The notes under the pieces are model-generated. The model worked only from the letters and a program-made list of their open reading frames with translations, had not been told where the DNA came from and did no database searches. From assembly GCA_050084515.1 (NCBI GenBank), contig CM114271.1, positions 42,470,001 through 42,534,000 on the forward strand: a stretch of DNA of 64,000 nt, written 5' to 3'. The position numbers and the translations under genes are program-made. Origin of the DNA: Blasia pusilla. Lineage: Eukaryota; Marchantiophyta; Marchantiopsida; Blasiales. Each line of letters begins with the position of its first letter. Positions within the stretch are counted from its first letter, which is position 1. This document shows, piece by piece, positions 46,485 to 59,150 of the stretch.

Positions 46485-48221
46485 TCTAACACTCTTCTAT
46501 CGTTCACTTCGACCTTCGCCTTCTATCCGCAAGACTCTCGGCTCCGAATCGAAGCCGCTTACAATGCCCTTGGGATGACGGTCAGCAATTCTGTCGCAGA
46601 AACAGCGGGAGGACGTTAGCACCGTCGATTTCAACACCTCAGCGAAATGAAGGGGGAGGCTGCATTCAACAAATCCTCAGTTCTCTGGCACCTGTGAATT
46701 CCATAGCAATGTGTGAATAGGAGTCGACAAATGGTCAAACACTTATAATAGATGTAGAACGAGACTATAATTGGAAAAGAATATTGTCAGCTGATCACCC
46801 AGTGCTCCTCCTCTGCGCTTCCGAACAAGAAACTGCGAGACCGAACTCGAACAGACCCAAACCCATTGAAATCAAACTCGAAAGCTCGTAGCCCAAATCC
46901 TACCTTCCCTGTCGAGTCGTCGCACATCGAAAGGAGGTTACGACAGCAGTCAGCAATCCACCTTCAATAACGGGGAGACGCCAAATTGGCTCCTGGAAGC
47001 CTATAGAGAACACCCAGCCCGTCATTAACCGTTCCTCAGCGCACCAATTCACAGGGAAGCGCAGCAAACCAAACACGATTCTCTCTATATCGTGTAATTT
47101 CACAAAAGAGAAGCAAAGCAGACTTTATAAAGAGAGCAAAAGAAAAACAAGCTACAAAAGCGACCACCTCACCACCTTTCGGCCTCCAATCTGAAACCCC
47201 ACAGGCAGACCTCAGTATGGCAGCAAAAGGCGTCCAATCGCAGGAAACGACAACTTTCTCGTCGCACGAGCACGAGCGGAACGACAGACGACTCTCGGCA
47301 CTGGCACTGCAGAGCCGAAGAGGAGCTTTACCCAAATCTTCGCAAATCTCGAAGGGACGGAAGAGACGAATGGGACGGGCGACCGGGCGAGAGAGATGGA
47401 CGGAGGAGTGGGTCGTTATGATTATGACACATTAATGAATTGAGAGCGGGCAGCCTTGCGGTAGCGTTCCTTAGCCGGGCAGTCATGCCATGCCATGGGA
47501 CGGGTTTCGATCAATGGCCGGGGACAACCGGGGATAAGTGTCATAGCCGGTTAAAATCAAGAATTCCCGCTCATCCTTCCTAAGCGCCGGTAAAAAGTAG
47601 TCTCTTTGTATTTGATGTCAACTAGCCGGCCAGAACTGAGAAAACTTCTGGAATCATCGTCTTGCCGGTAGGAATACCGGGAAAGTGCCGGTTCCAGGGA
47701 AAAGCTCTCCGGGCGTAAGTTTGGATAAGATTAGTACGCCGTTGCAGACCGTCCAACGTGAAGAACTTTTATGTCATGTCTCAATGAGGCTAAGCAGCTA
47801 CATCATATCATACTCGGAGCATGGCTAATAGGCTCCGAGTGAACGCCACGTGTGAAAGTGACGGTTTAATTTAACTAAGCTAACATTTGAATAGAAACGA
47901 GGTATTCAAATAATTTTTACTTTTGTTTTAGATGAATTTAAATAAAAAATCGAATCTCAAATTCTTTTTACCTCTTTTTCAATATCAGTTTAATTTTCAT
48001 TTTTAAAAATAAATTCTTATTTCAATATGTAAGAAAAAAATCATAAATTTTAATTTTAAATTAATTTTGGAAAGGAAATTAATTTAGAAGAATGTTATTT
48101 AATCTCTTTTTCAAGCTTCAATTTTGAGGGATTTTTTAAGAATATTTTGAGATAAACTTTGGATCACAATGAGTGAATTTTTTTACTAATTGAGAAAATT
48201 TTAAGACCTTATCAAATTTAT
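46485..48221. other. 5' flank of the FDM-like gene; CCGG-rich block
   Basis: 46485-47430 probably holds the promoter and 5' untranslated region; a CGACAG acceptor-like site near 46596 hints at a leader intron. 47440-47720 is rich in CCGG and GCCGGT words without coding potential. From 47880 it is AT-rich. Confidence 0.4.
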
Positions 48222-48855
48222 CCATGAATTCTAGAATTTTTAAATTTTCACCCTAAAAAGAATGGGTAAAGTTTTATTAATAATGAATTAATTATAATTA
48301 ACTCAAATTCAAACATCTTCCATGATGAAATCTTTTAGAGTCTTTCGGTCTTTTTAATCTTTCCTCATTTGAAAATTTAAAATTATTTTCTTAAGGTTCA
48401 TGTAAACGAAATTGAAAGTTTAGTTTTGAGCGGAAATTAATTTTTCTTTTGGGAAAAATGAAAAGGATAATAGGAAACTGATGGGAAAAGAATTATTCTT
48501 CAAAATAAAGGAAGAAATATAATTTCTCTATTATTTCCAAGTTAGATTGGGGGAAAATTTAATCCCTCTTTTAAGTGATTTTCTTTTATTTATTGAAAGA
48601 CAGGGATTGGAAAGGGGATAAATTAAATTTTCAAAATTAATAAAGGAAAATATATGAAAAATTGTCTTGAGCCAAGTTAGATGTATTATAAAAAAAATTG
48701 ATCTATCTTATCTTTTTTCATTTTTTTTTAATTAAACTTTATTCATCGTGTGTCCTCTAATTTCACATTATCATCCTCCATATGCGAGTTTTTTCATTCC
48801 CAATCATCTCACCCCGAGTCACCCAGTGCATCGCACGAGCAAAATATTACTAGTG
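48222..48855 (-). repeat. AT-rich dispersed repeat, copy 2 (inverted)
   Basis: Reverse complement of the 9825-10550 copy, ending TGCATCGCACGAGCAAAAT then ATTACTAGTG. The two copies are about 38 kb apart in opposite orientation. The CACTAGTAAT end is shared exactly; the other edge fades near 48222. Confidence 0.75.
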
Positions 48856-49877
48856 TCCATAAAACCTATTACATACGTGGGTTCTCATTTGGTAAAATAA
48901 CGTTCAAGAATTTATTAGTATGTGACTAATGACATTTACTTTCTCCATGGATATATATATCTTTCACCATAACCCAAGGATATAAGTAGTCGCCCACCAC
49001 TTTATAAAACTTTGGCGCCCCGTAGAAATGAGGCGGCCAAAAATCCAAACCTCGAGATGGCTCCATGAGTGGTACGAGTCCGTACCGTTATTTCATGTTT
49101 ACGCAATAAATTTATATATTTTTTACACACTATTAGATCCACATACAAAGACCACACAATCAATTAGAAGTGAAAAGGGCATACGCGACCAAATCCAATC
49201 TCAAGTTATATATTGTCATCAAGCCACATCCACTCCACTGTAAACCCTAAATCCACATCCATCCTCTTTCATGAAGGAAAAGGGTGGATGTGGGTTGGTA
49301 CATTCGGACTCTCACATCCGAGCTCCTACCAAATCCTAGAAGGAATAGTATTGCATCAACTCAACATGAGAAAGGTGGCTTTTGAAAGTCATATCTTCAT
49401 CTCTTATATTTTTGGGAAGAATCAAGAGAAACCTCCCCCAAATTTAGCGAAAATCAGTACTTAATCGACATGTGAACTAACCTGAAATAGAAAAATAGGA
49501 AGTTTTTTAGGAAATATCTAACGCAAAGAAATTGTAACTAACCTCATTTGATCACTCAAGACAAAGACTCATTATTCCCCAATAACATATACATTCCCTA
49601 CACGATTGATATTATAAAACTCCATCTTCACACCAATAATGTTGTGAGAATTGTTGTATGTATACACATTGCTACACACTCTACATGAAATATTTGTTTG
49701 TTATGTGGATATGGACAAACAATCAAATAGAGATCTTCCGAGCACACTCGTAGATCCATCCACTCACACATGTACACCAAGACCATACAACGATCCCCTA
49801 ACTAGAGATTAGGTCTTCTAACTTCATTTTTCTATTCATCACATCTTACTTAGGACACACCCATCGTTTCGTAGGAA
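48856..49877. other. No gene recognised
   Basis: AT-rich sequence with no recognisable domain. Confidence 0.4.
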
Positions 49878-50075
49878 CTACATCAAGAGAGGGAATCGAG
49901 AATGATGTACGTCATCCTCTAGAAGAACCATCACAAAAACCAATATGTTTGCTATGCCCCTCTTAGATCCACACAGCATACACCACAAGTGTGTAGGTAC
50001 GATTGGCAAGCTTAGATCTATTCTCCCATCCATGTTTAGAAGATACCATGCATATGCTTTGTGCATATGTGTCAA
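49878..50075 (-). pseudogene. Gypsy integrase-tail fragment
   Basis: The minus frame reads NMDGRIDLSLPIVPTHLWCM, matching NIDGTIDPSLAVVSVGLRCM at 25661-25936 in the large gypsy element. An isolated fragment next to a copia copy. Confidence 0.7.
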
Positions 50076-50099
50076 AACCGAATTCCATCAATCATGTTT

Positions 50100-51775
50100 G
50101 TTTAGCAATTTTCTACATGATATCAAAGTGATAGGAAAACATATATTGAAATTCTTGGGGTATGAGGAGAGAAGAGAGGCAAGAGAATGAATTCTTTTTT
50201 AGTTTGGGCCAAGGAGATTTCAATCAGAGCTTAGTGGTAGAAGATTTCAAGTAGAGATGTGAAGGTGACGAAAAAACTTGGAGGCATTTTTTAGGGCTTT
50301 CCCAATCAATTCAATAATCTAGATGATCAAGAGATAGGACAATGCATATGCCTTATTTTTACCATCTTATAGAGCTCATCGAGAGTTTTCCAACACTTCT
50401 AAAATCATTTTATTCTAACATTTTGAGTTGCCACAATAGCAATTTTAATGTAAGAAAGTGTAACGAGTGAACGAATGTTGTGCAATTTACTCTCTATATG
50501 CCACTTTTTACTAGTTCTTCCACTACACTAGTTCTTTACTTATTATTAGTTGTGATGTTATTTTTGATGAATTGAAGTCATGGTACGCTCCATTTGAACT
50601 TACTCCATTTCTATATTTTTTTTTTGAGGGGGAAACTATGACTATAAACCAGTAGATATTGTTTAAAAATTCTCCAAGTACTAGTGCAGGGTTAGAAAAT
50701 GTCTTACACTTTTCAGTTAAATTTATAAATTCATGTTTGAAAAAAGTAGAGTAACACATTCTTTTCATAGATTCATAAATGAAGGATTTCTTGCAAAACA
50801 TCATGCATATATGATGACTTCCCTTAAAAAATAAGAACCGAGTATTTTGAAGAAGGTGCATGTAAGGTTGAATGGATTGAAGCCATGGAGGAAGAGCTTG
50901 CTCTATTAAGATATCAACACATTTGGGAGCGGGTCGATATACCTTTTGATAAGGAAATGACTAGTTATAGATGGATTTACAAGATCAAGCATAATCAAGA
51001 TGGTATAATGAAAAAATTAAAAAACCAAGCTAGTAGCTAAGGGCTTTGTACAACAATGGACTATGAGGAGATATTTACCCATGTTACAAAGATAGTAATT
51101 ATGGGAATAGTGATTGTAGTTGTAGTTAGTAAGAAGTGGAGACTATATCCTATGGACATCAAGAATGCCTTGTTGAAAGGGGATTCACATAAGGAGGTAT
51201 ACTAAGGTTGCATATGGAAAAAATTTGTGTACGCGAACATGTCCCGAGACATGTCCATGTCCATGTCCATGGACTTATTGGGCGCACGATATATAACTCA
51301 TCCTTGCCACATAAGTGGTGGGAGACCAAAGCATGTTCCTCCTATAGGAGGAATTTTCCATGTAGGCCCCATCTCTCCCTTCTTTCTCATCCCCCCACCC
51401 CACTTGCCTTCGTGATCCACACTTTCCCGTTTCTACCTCCTCCCATCTCCACTCCCTCCCCCCTTATTGCCCTACCCGCCCTTATATTGCCTTCCGTTGT
51501 GAACTATAAATATGGGCCCCACCTTTTGTAATCCATGTCTATGGACATGTCTAAACTTATCCGGCCATGCTCATCTTAGGGACGGACTTGTCAATTTCTA
51601 TGCAACCATGAAGTATACATGGTTTAACCACCAGGATAGGAGCATCCAATCTTTCCACTTCGTGTATGGAGATTAAAAAAGTTCTATATGGGCTTAAGCA
51701 AGCTCCAAGAGCTTCATATGGCAAGATTACACACGTCCTACGAGAGCTTGGCTTTAAGGCCGCTTGCAACTTACC
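50100..51775 (+). mobile_element. Copia copy C, internally deleted
   Basis: LTR end TTTAGCA near 50102-50107, degenerate primer-binding site TGATATCAAAGTG, and a leader to about 50530 that matches the leader of copy A (GAGAGAAGAGAGGCAAGAGAA, AGCTCATCGAGAG, ATGTAAGAAAGTGTAA). It then jumps directly to the pol segment upstream of the reverse transcriptase (GAGGGGGAAACTATGACTATAAACC at 50627) and into reverse transcriptase codons (50870-51200, 51665-51775: LYGLKQAPRASYGKI). Gag, protease and integrase are missing. A 407-bp insert interrupts the reverse transcriptase at 51203-51609. Confidence 0.82.
51203..51609. mobile_element. 407-bp terminal-inverted-repeat element (MITE-like)
   Basis: Inserted in copia copy C. 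Ends share GGTTGCATA as inverted repeats; flanks are GAGGTATAC (51194-51202) and GAAGTATAC (51610-51618), a 9-bp duplication with one change. Inside each end lie further inverted GACATGTCCAT words. 9-bp duplications suggest a Mutator-type origin; this is inference. It includes TATAAATATGGGCC near 51506. Confidence 0.68.
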
Positions 51776-53339
51776 AAAGCAACAAAATCTAACAATCACC
51801 AATGTAATTATTAAGTTGGGTTCTCATACGACAACTATGAAATTAGAAAGCAGTCAGCATGATATGTAGTGATTAGTCAAATCGACATCACAACCAGAAA
51901 TGGAAAGATACGCAAAAAGAAAATACACTCATAGATAGATGATCAAAAAGACAATTGGAAGCAAACCGATCACTATATTGCATCAAAAGAAGCGCTTAGA
52001 GCAATACCTTCATTGGATTTGAGCCTCCACTATAAATTTTTCAATCCGTACTTAAGTAGTTTATATATGTATATATATGATATAAAGAAAGAATGTTAAT
52101 AACATCAATACAAAGATTCTATCAAATTATAGAAAATACTTCACAATGATATATTGGCTTATCTAAATTATTTTGGCTATCATTTAATCATAGTTGAAAT
52201 AGGTAGAGGTTTTGACAAATATGCATAACTATATGAGAAGATAAAATTGAGCACAAAAGAAAAAAATTGAGACGTTTGACGTGAGGGCATCGTGACAAGT
52301 AACTTTAAAAAAATTACCATATGGGGACAACGAAGCTCTATGTTTCTTTGTGAACAAGACTATAGAAAACAAGATAGTAACTATTGCTTGTCAAAAACAG
52401 CAAGAGAGAACATATGATGCAATAAAGTTGATCGACTATTCTAGACTTTACACAATTGAATACTCAAAAAGTAACGTGAAGTAGATGTGTGATTAAGACT
52501 TAGCTCAAAGTAGAGTTGTTGAAGTTAGTTTAGTATATAGTTTCCGATATAGGTCAATTCAATTGGAAATGTTACGCCAATGCTGATGCAAACGCACATG
52601 TAGTCATTTGGGTAGCTGCTACAAATTAGGTGCACTAAATATATACGGATACTAGAGGTGACACAAATATGTGAATGAAATAGCCTGATTGCAAGAATGA
52701 AGACCTGCACCACTTTTGTAGAGAAGTAAGTTCAAGTAATGAATGGAAAAATGAACAAGCGAGACAACTACATGTACAAGTTACCAAAATCTTACTCGGT
52801 GCCACACATCTTTCTCACTCATAAAGGCGAATACACACTACAACATTCCACTTGGCCTTACATATAAAGCTTAATACTCTTAAATAGATTAAGAAAGACA
52901 CTAAGAACAATATGCAAATGGAGAAACACTCAAAAGAGAGGCCAAGGACACAAATATTTATCAAGTAAGCCAAGATCAACTTTATTATAAAAACAAGAAG
53001 ATCCTAGGAAGATCTCTACTATTATAAGAATAATAGACCCCCTCATCTATATGGGGCACATGATCCATCAAGATATTTGCATCTCCTTGAAGAAATCTTG
53101 AAGTTATAATCGAGGAAACCAAATCCCATTTCCCTAGAAAGATGTTGGTGTAGATGCAAATATGGAAGAAAGTCCCACACATACAAAAGAAACAGGCAAG
53201 ATAATTGTCGTGAAGCCAAGACACCATCATCTCCCTTACATGTATTTAGACCAAGAAGTTGATCACAATTTGCCATGGTAGAAGTATCAAAAGAGGCCAA
53301 GTGATCTATCAAAATATCTCCAATCACTCCCCTAAATGG
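51776..53339. other. No gene recognised
   Basis: AT-rich; possibly further copia debris but not supportable by eye. Confidence 0.35.
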
Positions 53340-53490
53340 TGGTTGGGTCCTTGTAACTCAAGATAGCCATCTATCTCTCTACCTACTTGTAACATACACC
53401 TATATGATGCTAAGGGCAAGAAGGCATAATGCCCATGTCGCCCCATTGATAATAGCCTTCATATCATCCATTTTAAGATGTAAGAATTGT
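53340..53490 (-). repeat. Fragment related to the gypsy 3' non-coding region
   Basis: Aligns with 25455-25580 (CCATCTATC, CTACCTAC, ATGCTAAG, GCCCCAT, TATCATCCAT in the same order and spacing). Confidence 0.6.
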
Positions 53491-56400
53491 AAGTGGGAGG
53501 ACAAGTGCGAAGAAGGTAGGACAAACATTGTAGAGAAAAGTGGGAGATAATCCAATAAACCATCTAGGGATCCCCTAGATAAGATAACGAATGAAGTCAT
53601 TCTATATATCTTTGGAAAGGGCCTCATCTAAGAGTTTGGATATATAGTCTATGAAGCCAAGTGGGACATCAAGGACCCGACTCTCTTTGATATAAATGGT
53701 ATTATCAAGAGTAGGTGGGATGAATTTTGAGCGAAGGCATGAAGGAGATCATACCCGACATCTACTAGGTTGGATTTTAAGGTTTAAGATAGAGAGTTAC
53801 TCCACAAAATGGGTATAAGTAGATACCATTACAAAAGAAGGACGTATATGTAGATATCATTAAAAATAAAAGGGAAGAGACAAGATCGAAATGCTTGGGA
53901 TGATGCTCTAAGGATCATCCATAGGATCACCTTAGCATGTGCCACATGCATATGGTTGGAGAATATGTATTCTTTGAAAGTAGCATGGTGAGAAATGATA
54001 ACGGGCATATTATTGGAATAAGAGTGGACAAATGTATTGGGAATTGCTAGGTATTCTCTTGCCGGGAATAACTCTATGAATATGATCCACAAGAAATTGA
54101 AATGTGCAAGCTAATTGAATGAGCATGCTTAGCGCAAGACAACATTTGAACCGCAGTCAACACCAACTTCATTCGCTTGCCAACAAAGGGTCAGCCATTG
54201 CGCTAGGTCTGGGAGGTCATATTGATGTTGTGCCCAAAACCCATAGTTAGTCACAACCATGCAATAAAGGCTTGCCTAAGGTAGGTTCTAGCCTTAGGCA
54301 CTTTGGACCTGCAAGATTTGGACTGTGGCTGCAAGTGGCTAAAGGAAATTTAGAAAGAAAAGAGTAAACCCATAATGCTAGCCTAGATGAGAGAGAAAGT
54401 GACTCTCATGTATTTTGATGGTGTTGACTACAACCTTGCAAATAAGGTGTTGAAGATGTATTGCTTCCTTTTTTATGTCTTAAGGTTACATGTTGGCCTT
54501 GTAATATAAGCAAGACGTAGTTCAACCTCTACTTGCTTTACACCAAAGCACTAGCGACTTTGAGCTTTGCAAGCATAAGTCTTGGGTTGAGTCTCAAAGA
54601 CTTAATTGATTGCACTTTCCATAGGTAGTCAACAAGCACCAAGGGCTAATAAAATCTGAGTTTGCCCAAGTGCTTACCTTCTCCCCATGAAGCCTCTTCC
54701 CTAAGCCTTGACCAACCTCCTCCAAGTTTCTTGCCTATACGAGAGCGTGTTGGATAATTCCTCAAGGTGTGTTCCGAATGGTTGATTGAATCTTGCCGTT
54801 TGGCGTTTCATAGTTGTCTCGCTACCCTTTGCGTTTTGTGACTAGTCTCGTGGTGTATCATCTTTTGTGGCTACTATTGTGTTCCTTGTTTCTCGCCTTT
54901 AAGTTGGAGCTTGGCGGATCTTACATCTTACTTCCCTCACATTTATCCTCGCAATAGTTATATATACCCTTTTTTTTTTCTTGGTCCAAGCCCAGTCTTA
55001 AGGCTCAAGCACATCTTGCCTAGCATTAGTCTTACGGTTGATTTTTCTGCCATCCCTAGTCTTGCGACTAGCCAATGTAGGTTCCGACTTTGGTGGGTCA
55101 GATCAAGTTCTCTTCTCCTTGTGGTGCACATATGAATCGTTACACAATACACATCGCTAGTCACATCCACACCACACAACACCGATCTTCCCAAAAACAA
55201 GCATTCCTAAACCATTCAAACTTATGACATTTGCATGTCATATATTCTTCATTTATCCAATGCATTGTCCTTGCGTACGTGAATGCTCGAATGCATTACT
55301 TTCAATGCAATTTCACTTCGTACCAGACATCATGTACAAGTCTTCTCCAAAATCCTCCTCTTGACATTTTCAATTCATAAGATTTTACATTCTAAGAACC
55401 ATCAAAATTACTTAAAAATAATAATTAATAATTATTAATGGAAGTTGCTTAATCCCATGAACAACATCGACAAACTATTGAAATAGCTAATCCAAAACGT
55501 ATACACGTGGAGACGGGAGGCCAAGTCGCTTATAATCCGTAAGTGGGCTAATCTATGCTAACTTGTGACGCCGGTCCGTTCCAACGTTCCCGCTCTCCCT
55601 TTAGACCGTGTTAGCAACACATTCGAACGGATTAGCCCTTGACAATTAATCGATAGGAATTATCATAGATCGAATAGGGCCACTTACTGCCGGGGTTGGG
55701 AGGCCCTTGGGAGTCGTGGCAACGGCGAATGCCCGTTTGAAGAATCGGGTACCTACACACGGCTTCCGTTTTTGGGAATGGCAATTTTTAGGGATGTCCA
55801 AAAGAGATTTTTGTCCTCTTTTGAACGATATAAAATTTTAAATTCTTATTTATAAAAAGTTATTATTATTATTCAATAAAATCCACTCGTATGAACTACA
55901 CGGGAATTTCCTCCGTCCCCGTATTTGTTTCCCGTCGGGAGGAAATGAGTGGCCGTAATAACGGTAATTGGGACTTCGAGCCAGGGTCCGGGGAGTTTTT
56001 TTTGTGACAACCGGTACATTTCCGGTTTCTACAAAACCGAACGGAAAATTTTCAAGTTTTCGTCATTCCAGCCGACTAAATAGATACGAATACAAAGGAC
56101 ACCCTCCCTGAACCTTCGGTTTTTGGCCGGTAAATGACGAACTGAATTGGAAATTCTCAATTTCTACCGGCCAGCCCAACACGTAACCGCAGTTCTCCCC
56201 GGACATTGCTTCGAGCAACGGACGAATTCTACAATCCGTCCGTAGATTCAACGGGCAGACCATAGTTAGGTCTGTCCATTGTCTAAGAAGTCCTTCATCC
56301 GCCACATTCATTCAGTGGTCGACCGCTACAAATTTAGCTGAACGAACATGCCAGACCTTGCTGATCCGAAGCGCATTAGGCTAGACCCTACCCTAAGCGA

Positions 56401-56849
56401 GCGACCCTTCATTGCATGGCCGTAGCTATATATGGCCTTCGGAAGGCTGAGAAAGAACTATGGCCTCCGGTCGTGCCAAGGGAGAAAAGATGCACTTCGA
56501 TAAAAACGAGTGATGGAAAATTCGGAAGTTTAAAAGAGGGGGACTCAAAGAGTCAAAACACGAAGGCCACAACACGAAGAAAAGGAAGAAGGGGCATTCC
56601 CCCTAACAAAAACTCACCAACAAAAGAGACAATATCAGCAACAACAAGAGAGCTATGACTACTAAAGTGGGCCTAAAAGCGCGGCGTCTCCCCAGACTGA
56701 GCCGCAAAATCCCATTGGGGATGCGCAACGCTATGGAGACCCGCGCCACAGGATCGCGAGTAGCTAAGGACAACCCATTTGGAGTGGAGATGATGGGCGT
56801 ATTCGTTGAACGAAAGTCGAACCTCTCCCCCATAGCCCCATACATCTCT
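53491..56849. other. No gene recognised
   Basis: Mixed sequence without recognisable domains. 55.98-56.18 kb is rich in CCGG words. Short open frames only. Confidence 0.4.
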
Positions 56850-56949
56850 ATGGCAAATGTATTGGGGATGAAGATGTGACATAAACCTCGTAGTCGATCA
56901 GTAGATATGTGTCTTCTTCGCCGCGCCGCCCGCCGCCGCCGGCCGTATT

Positions 56950-59150
56950 CCTTGTAGCATTCGCCCTTGGGCCACCACTTGGGCTATGAATATGATCCAC
57001 GCGAGGATGTGACTAACGTCCGCCACAACCACCTTAGCCTCAGCGTGTCATGTAGAGATCAACAATGAGGGAATCCCGCAAGGAGTAGTGCCTCTCTCTT
57101 GCACATGGAAGCCACTCTCCGAGCAATATGAACATGATATCCGCGACCATTGCGTCGTGAGTGGCTATCCTCTCATAATTGATGTTGTGCCAAATGCACA
57201 CCAAGTGGATCAGGCTCAACGACACTGCAATGTGTCGAACCAACCCCGATGGTTGGGGAGGCCAAGCGGAACTTTGCATCGCTGTGGTATAGGTAAGTGG
57301 TGCGCACGGAAAGCTGGAAAGGGCGCGCCCTAAACCCATGAGCCTGCTTTCGGAGCAAGAGCGAAACGGGCCCTAACCTCCATGGGGATATTCCCGTCGG
57401 ACATAGTGCCTCTAAAACGCCTCAAAGTGGGCTTCCATCAAGGAAGATTGGAGCCAGGATGACCGGAGGTAACTAAGGAGGAGAAAGTGGGGAGAACGGC
57501 TGGCCTCAACTCGAAGGGAATCTCTACAAGTGTGAGTGAAGACCGGAAGGGAAAGAGCCATCCTCGACACGGGAGCGTAAGTGTAGAAGGAGCGGTCTAT
57601 CTCTAACCAAAAATCGGAAGCAAAGGAGGGATGCCACTATGGCCCAACTCCTAAAAAAGCGGAGGGCGCCACTAACTCGGTCGAGAGAAGACCTACTCCA
57701 CCAAAAGAAATCGGCCAAGAGGCCTGTCTGAGCCTAACTCCCCATGGGGCACTCTAAGGAGCCGGGTCCTAGAAGATCCCCAAACACTGCATGAGCTTCC
57801 TATCAAAGGATCTATAGGGAAGAAAGGTGACTAGATGTCTCGACAGTTCTAGTGAGGTAACCAGGTCTCTGAGCAAAACAAGAAGAGAGAATGCCGAAGG
57901 CGACTTGAGGGTCACCAATCCTCGTAAGATCATCAACGTGGAGAAGATCCTCGGTAAGAGCCGCCACGAAAGTCGATACAAAGTCCTGGCTCCCGGCGGT
58001 ACTCCCAAGACTCGAAGCCCTCATTTACAGTCGCAAGAAGCCGTCGGGTAAATGTAGATCATCACGTAGGCCTAATGGAGACCAAGCCTTGCACTTCCCC
58101 ACCTTCACCGCCAGGACCGACACGTGCTAGCAATTGTCTTGAAAAGTGCTCGAATGCAGGGACAACCAGATCTCGGGACCAACAATATGAGTATCATCCG
58201 ACTTTGTGAAGGGAACATGCAACCCGGAAAGCCTCCACCGTGAGAAAGAACGGCTCGAATGAGCAACTTGACAAACAAACGCGCCACCCAGAGGGTCACC
58301 CCGACGAGTCCCGGTAGCGGACTCCAAGACCGTGACCTCCTCCTCGAATCGACCATGGTGGAAATAGAGGGCCGAAGGGGCCCCATAAAAAGCCTTGCAC
58401 AAGGAATGAGGCTCGCCATGGGGCCACCCACGTCCCTCAACTCTGTGAATATAGTAGCCCGAGATACAAGTTGAAGGCGTTCTCCACGCCCACTTGGAGA
58501 ACCACCCACTCTGGATGTACATCTAGACAAGCCCTCAAACCTAAGGCAACCGACATCTCACATCAATGGCGTGGCAACTTGGTGCGGACTCAGAACCATG
58601 AAAGCCTCACGGAATTGCAAAGCGAGAGTACGACTCACCAACCGCAAGAGCACCTCACCTATGGCAATCGGACGGATACCACCACCCCTTTGACAACGCC
58701 AAAAGTCGCCCCGCCCCTAATACTTGGGCCATTTTGCTGTTGGCACTCTCCTCGAAGCTAGGTGAGAGGCAACTAAAGCAATTCCGGAGGCTTAGCGGTG
58801 TCCTCGGAAGAAAGCAATCACGAAGGTGTTCGTACATCAAACCAGACAAACCTCCGCCGCAATCCTCGGAGAACGCCCGAGAGCCCGTGCAAAGAGGGAC
58901 GTGAGGGTCAAGGCATATAAGCCGTGTCGGGGTGGAAGTCACGTGCAAAAAGCGGAATGTCAACCGATGGACGAGGATGTAGCCTCGGAGGGCATCGATG
59001 GTAACGTTTGAAGAAGGAGCCATGTCCATCGGGCGAAGAGCACGTCGTTTTTGGGCAGTACTTTTAGGGATGTCTACATCGCCGCTTTTGGCGCTCCAGG
59101 ATCGTGCACGGAAACCAGGTGGACTACTACCTCTGGCGAATGCCACAAAC
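56950..59150 (-). pseudogene. Non-LTR reverse transcriptase, heavily frame-shifted
   Basis: Blocks on the minus strand in correct order but in all three frames: GLSGLMYEHLRDCF (about 58811-58860), AQVLGAGRLLAL and GGGIRPIAIGEVL (about 58650-58760), SRATIFTEL, FYGAPSALYFHHGRFEEEV, GTRRGDPLGG (about 58284-58317), DDTHIVGP (about 58170-58200), LTEDLLHVDD, GDPQVAFGILS and AQRPGYLTRT (about 57830-57960), then DPLGVHL and ERIATHDAMV (about 57140-57220). RPIAIGE, the GDPLGG block and the DD box are reverse transcriptase signatures; the tail matches an RT family I know from algae and non-seed plants. At least four frame changes. No endonuclease domain was recognised. Confidence 0.75.

Noticed and set aside
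58105-59146. Host gene reading of the long minus-strand open frames
   Set aside because: Conserved reverse-transcriptase blocks jump between frames, so this is a transposon pseudogene.
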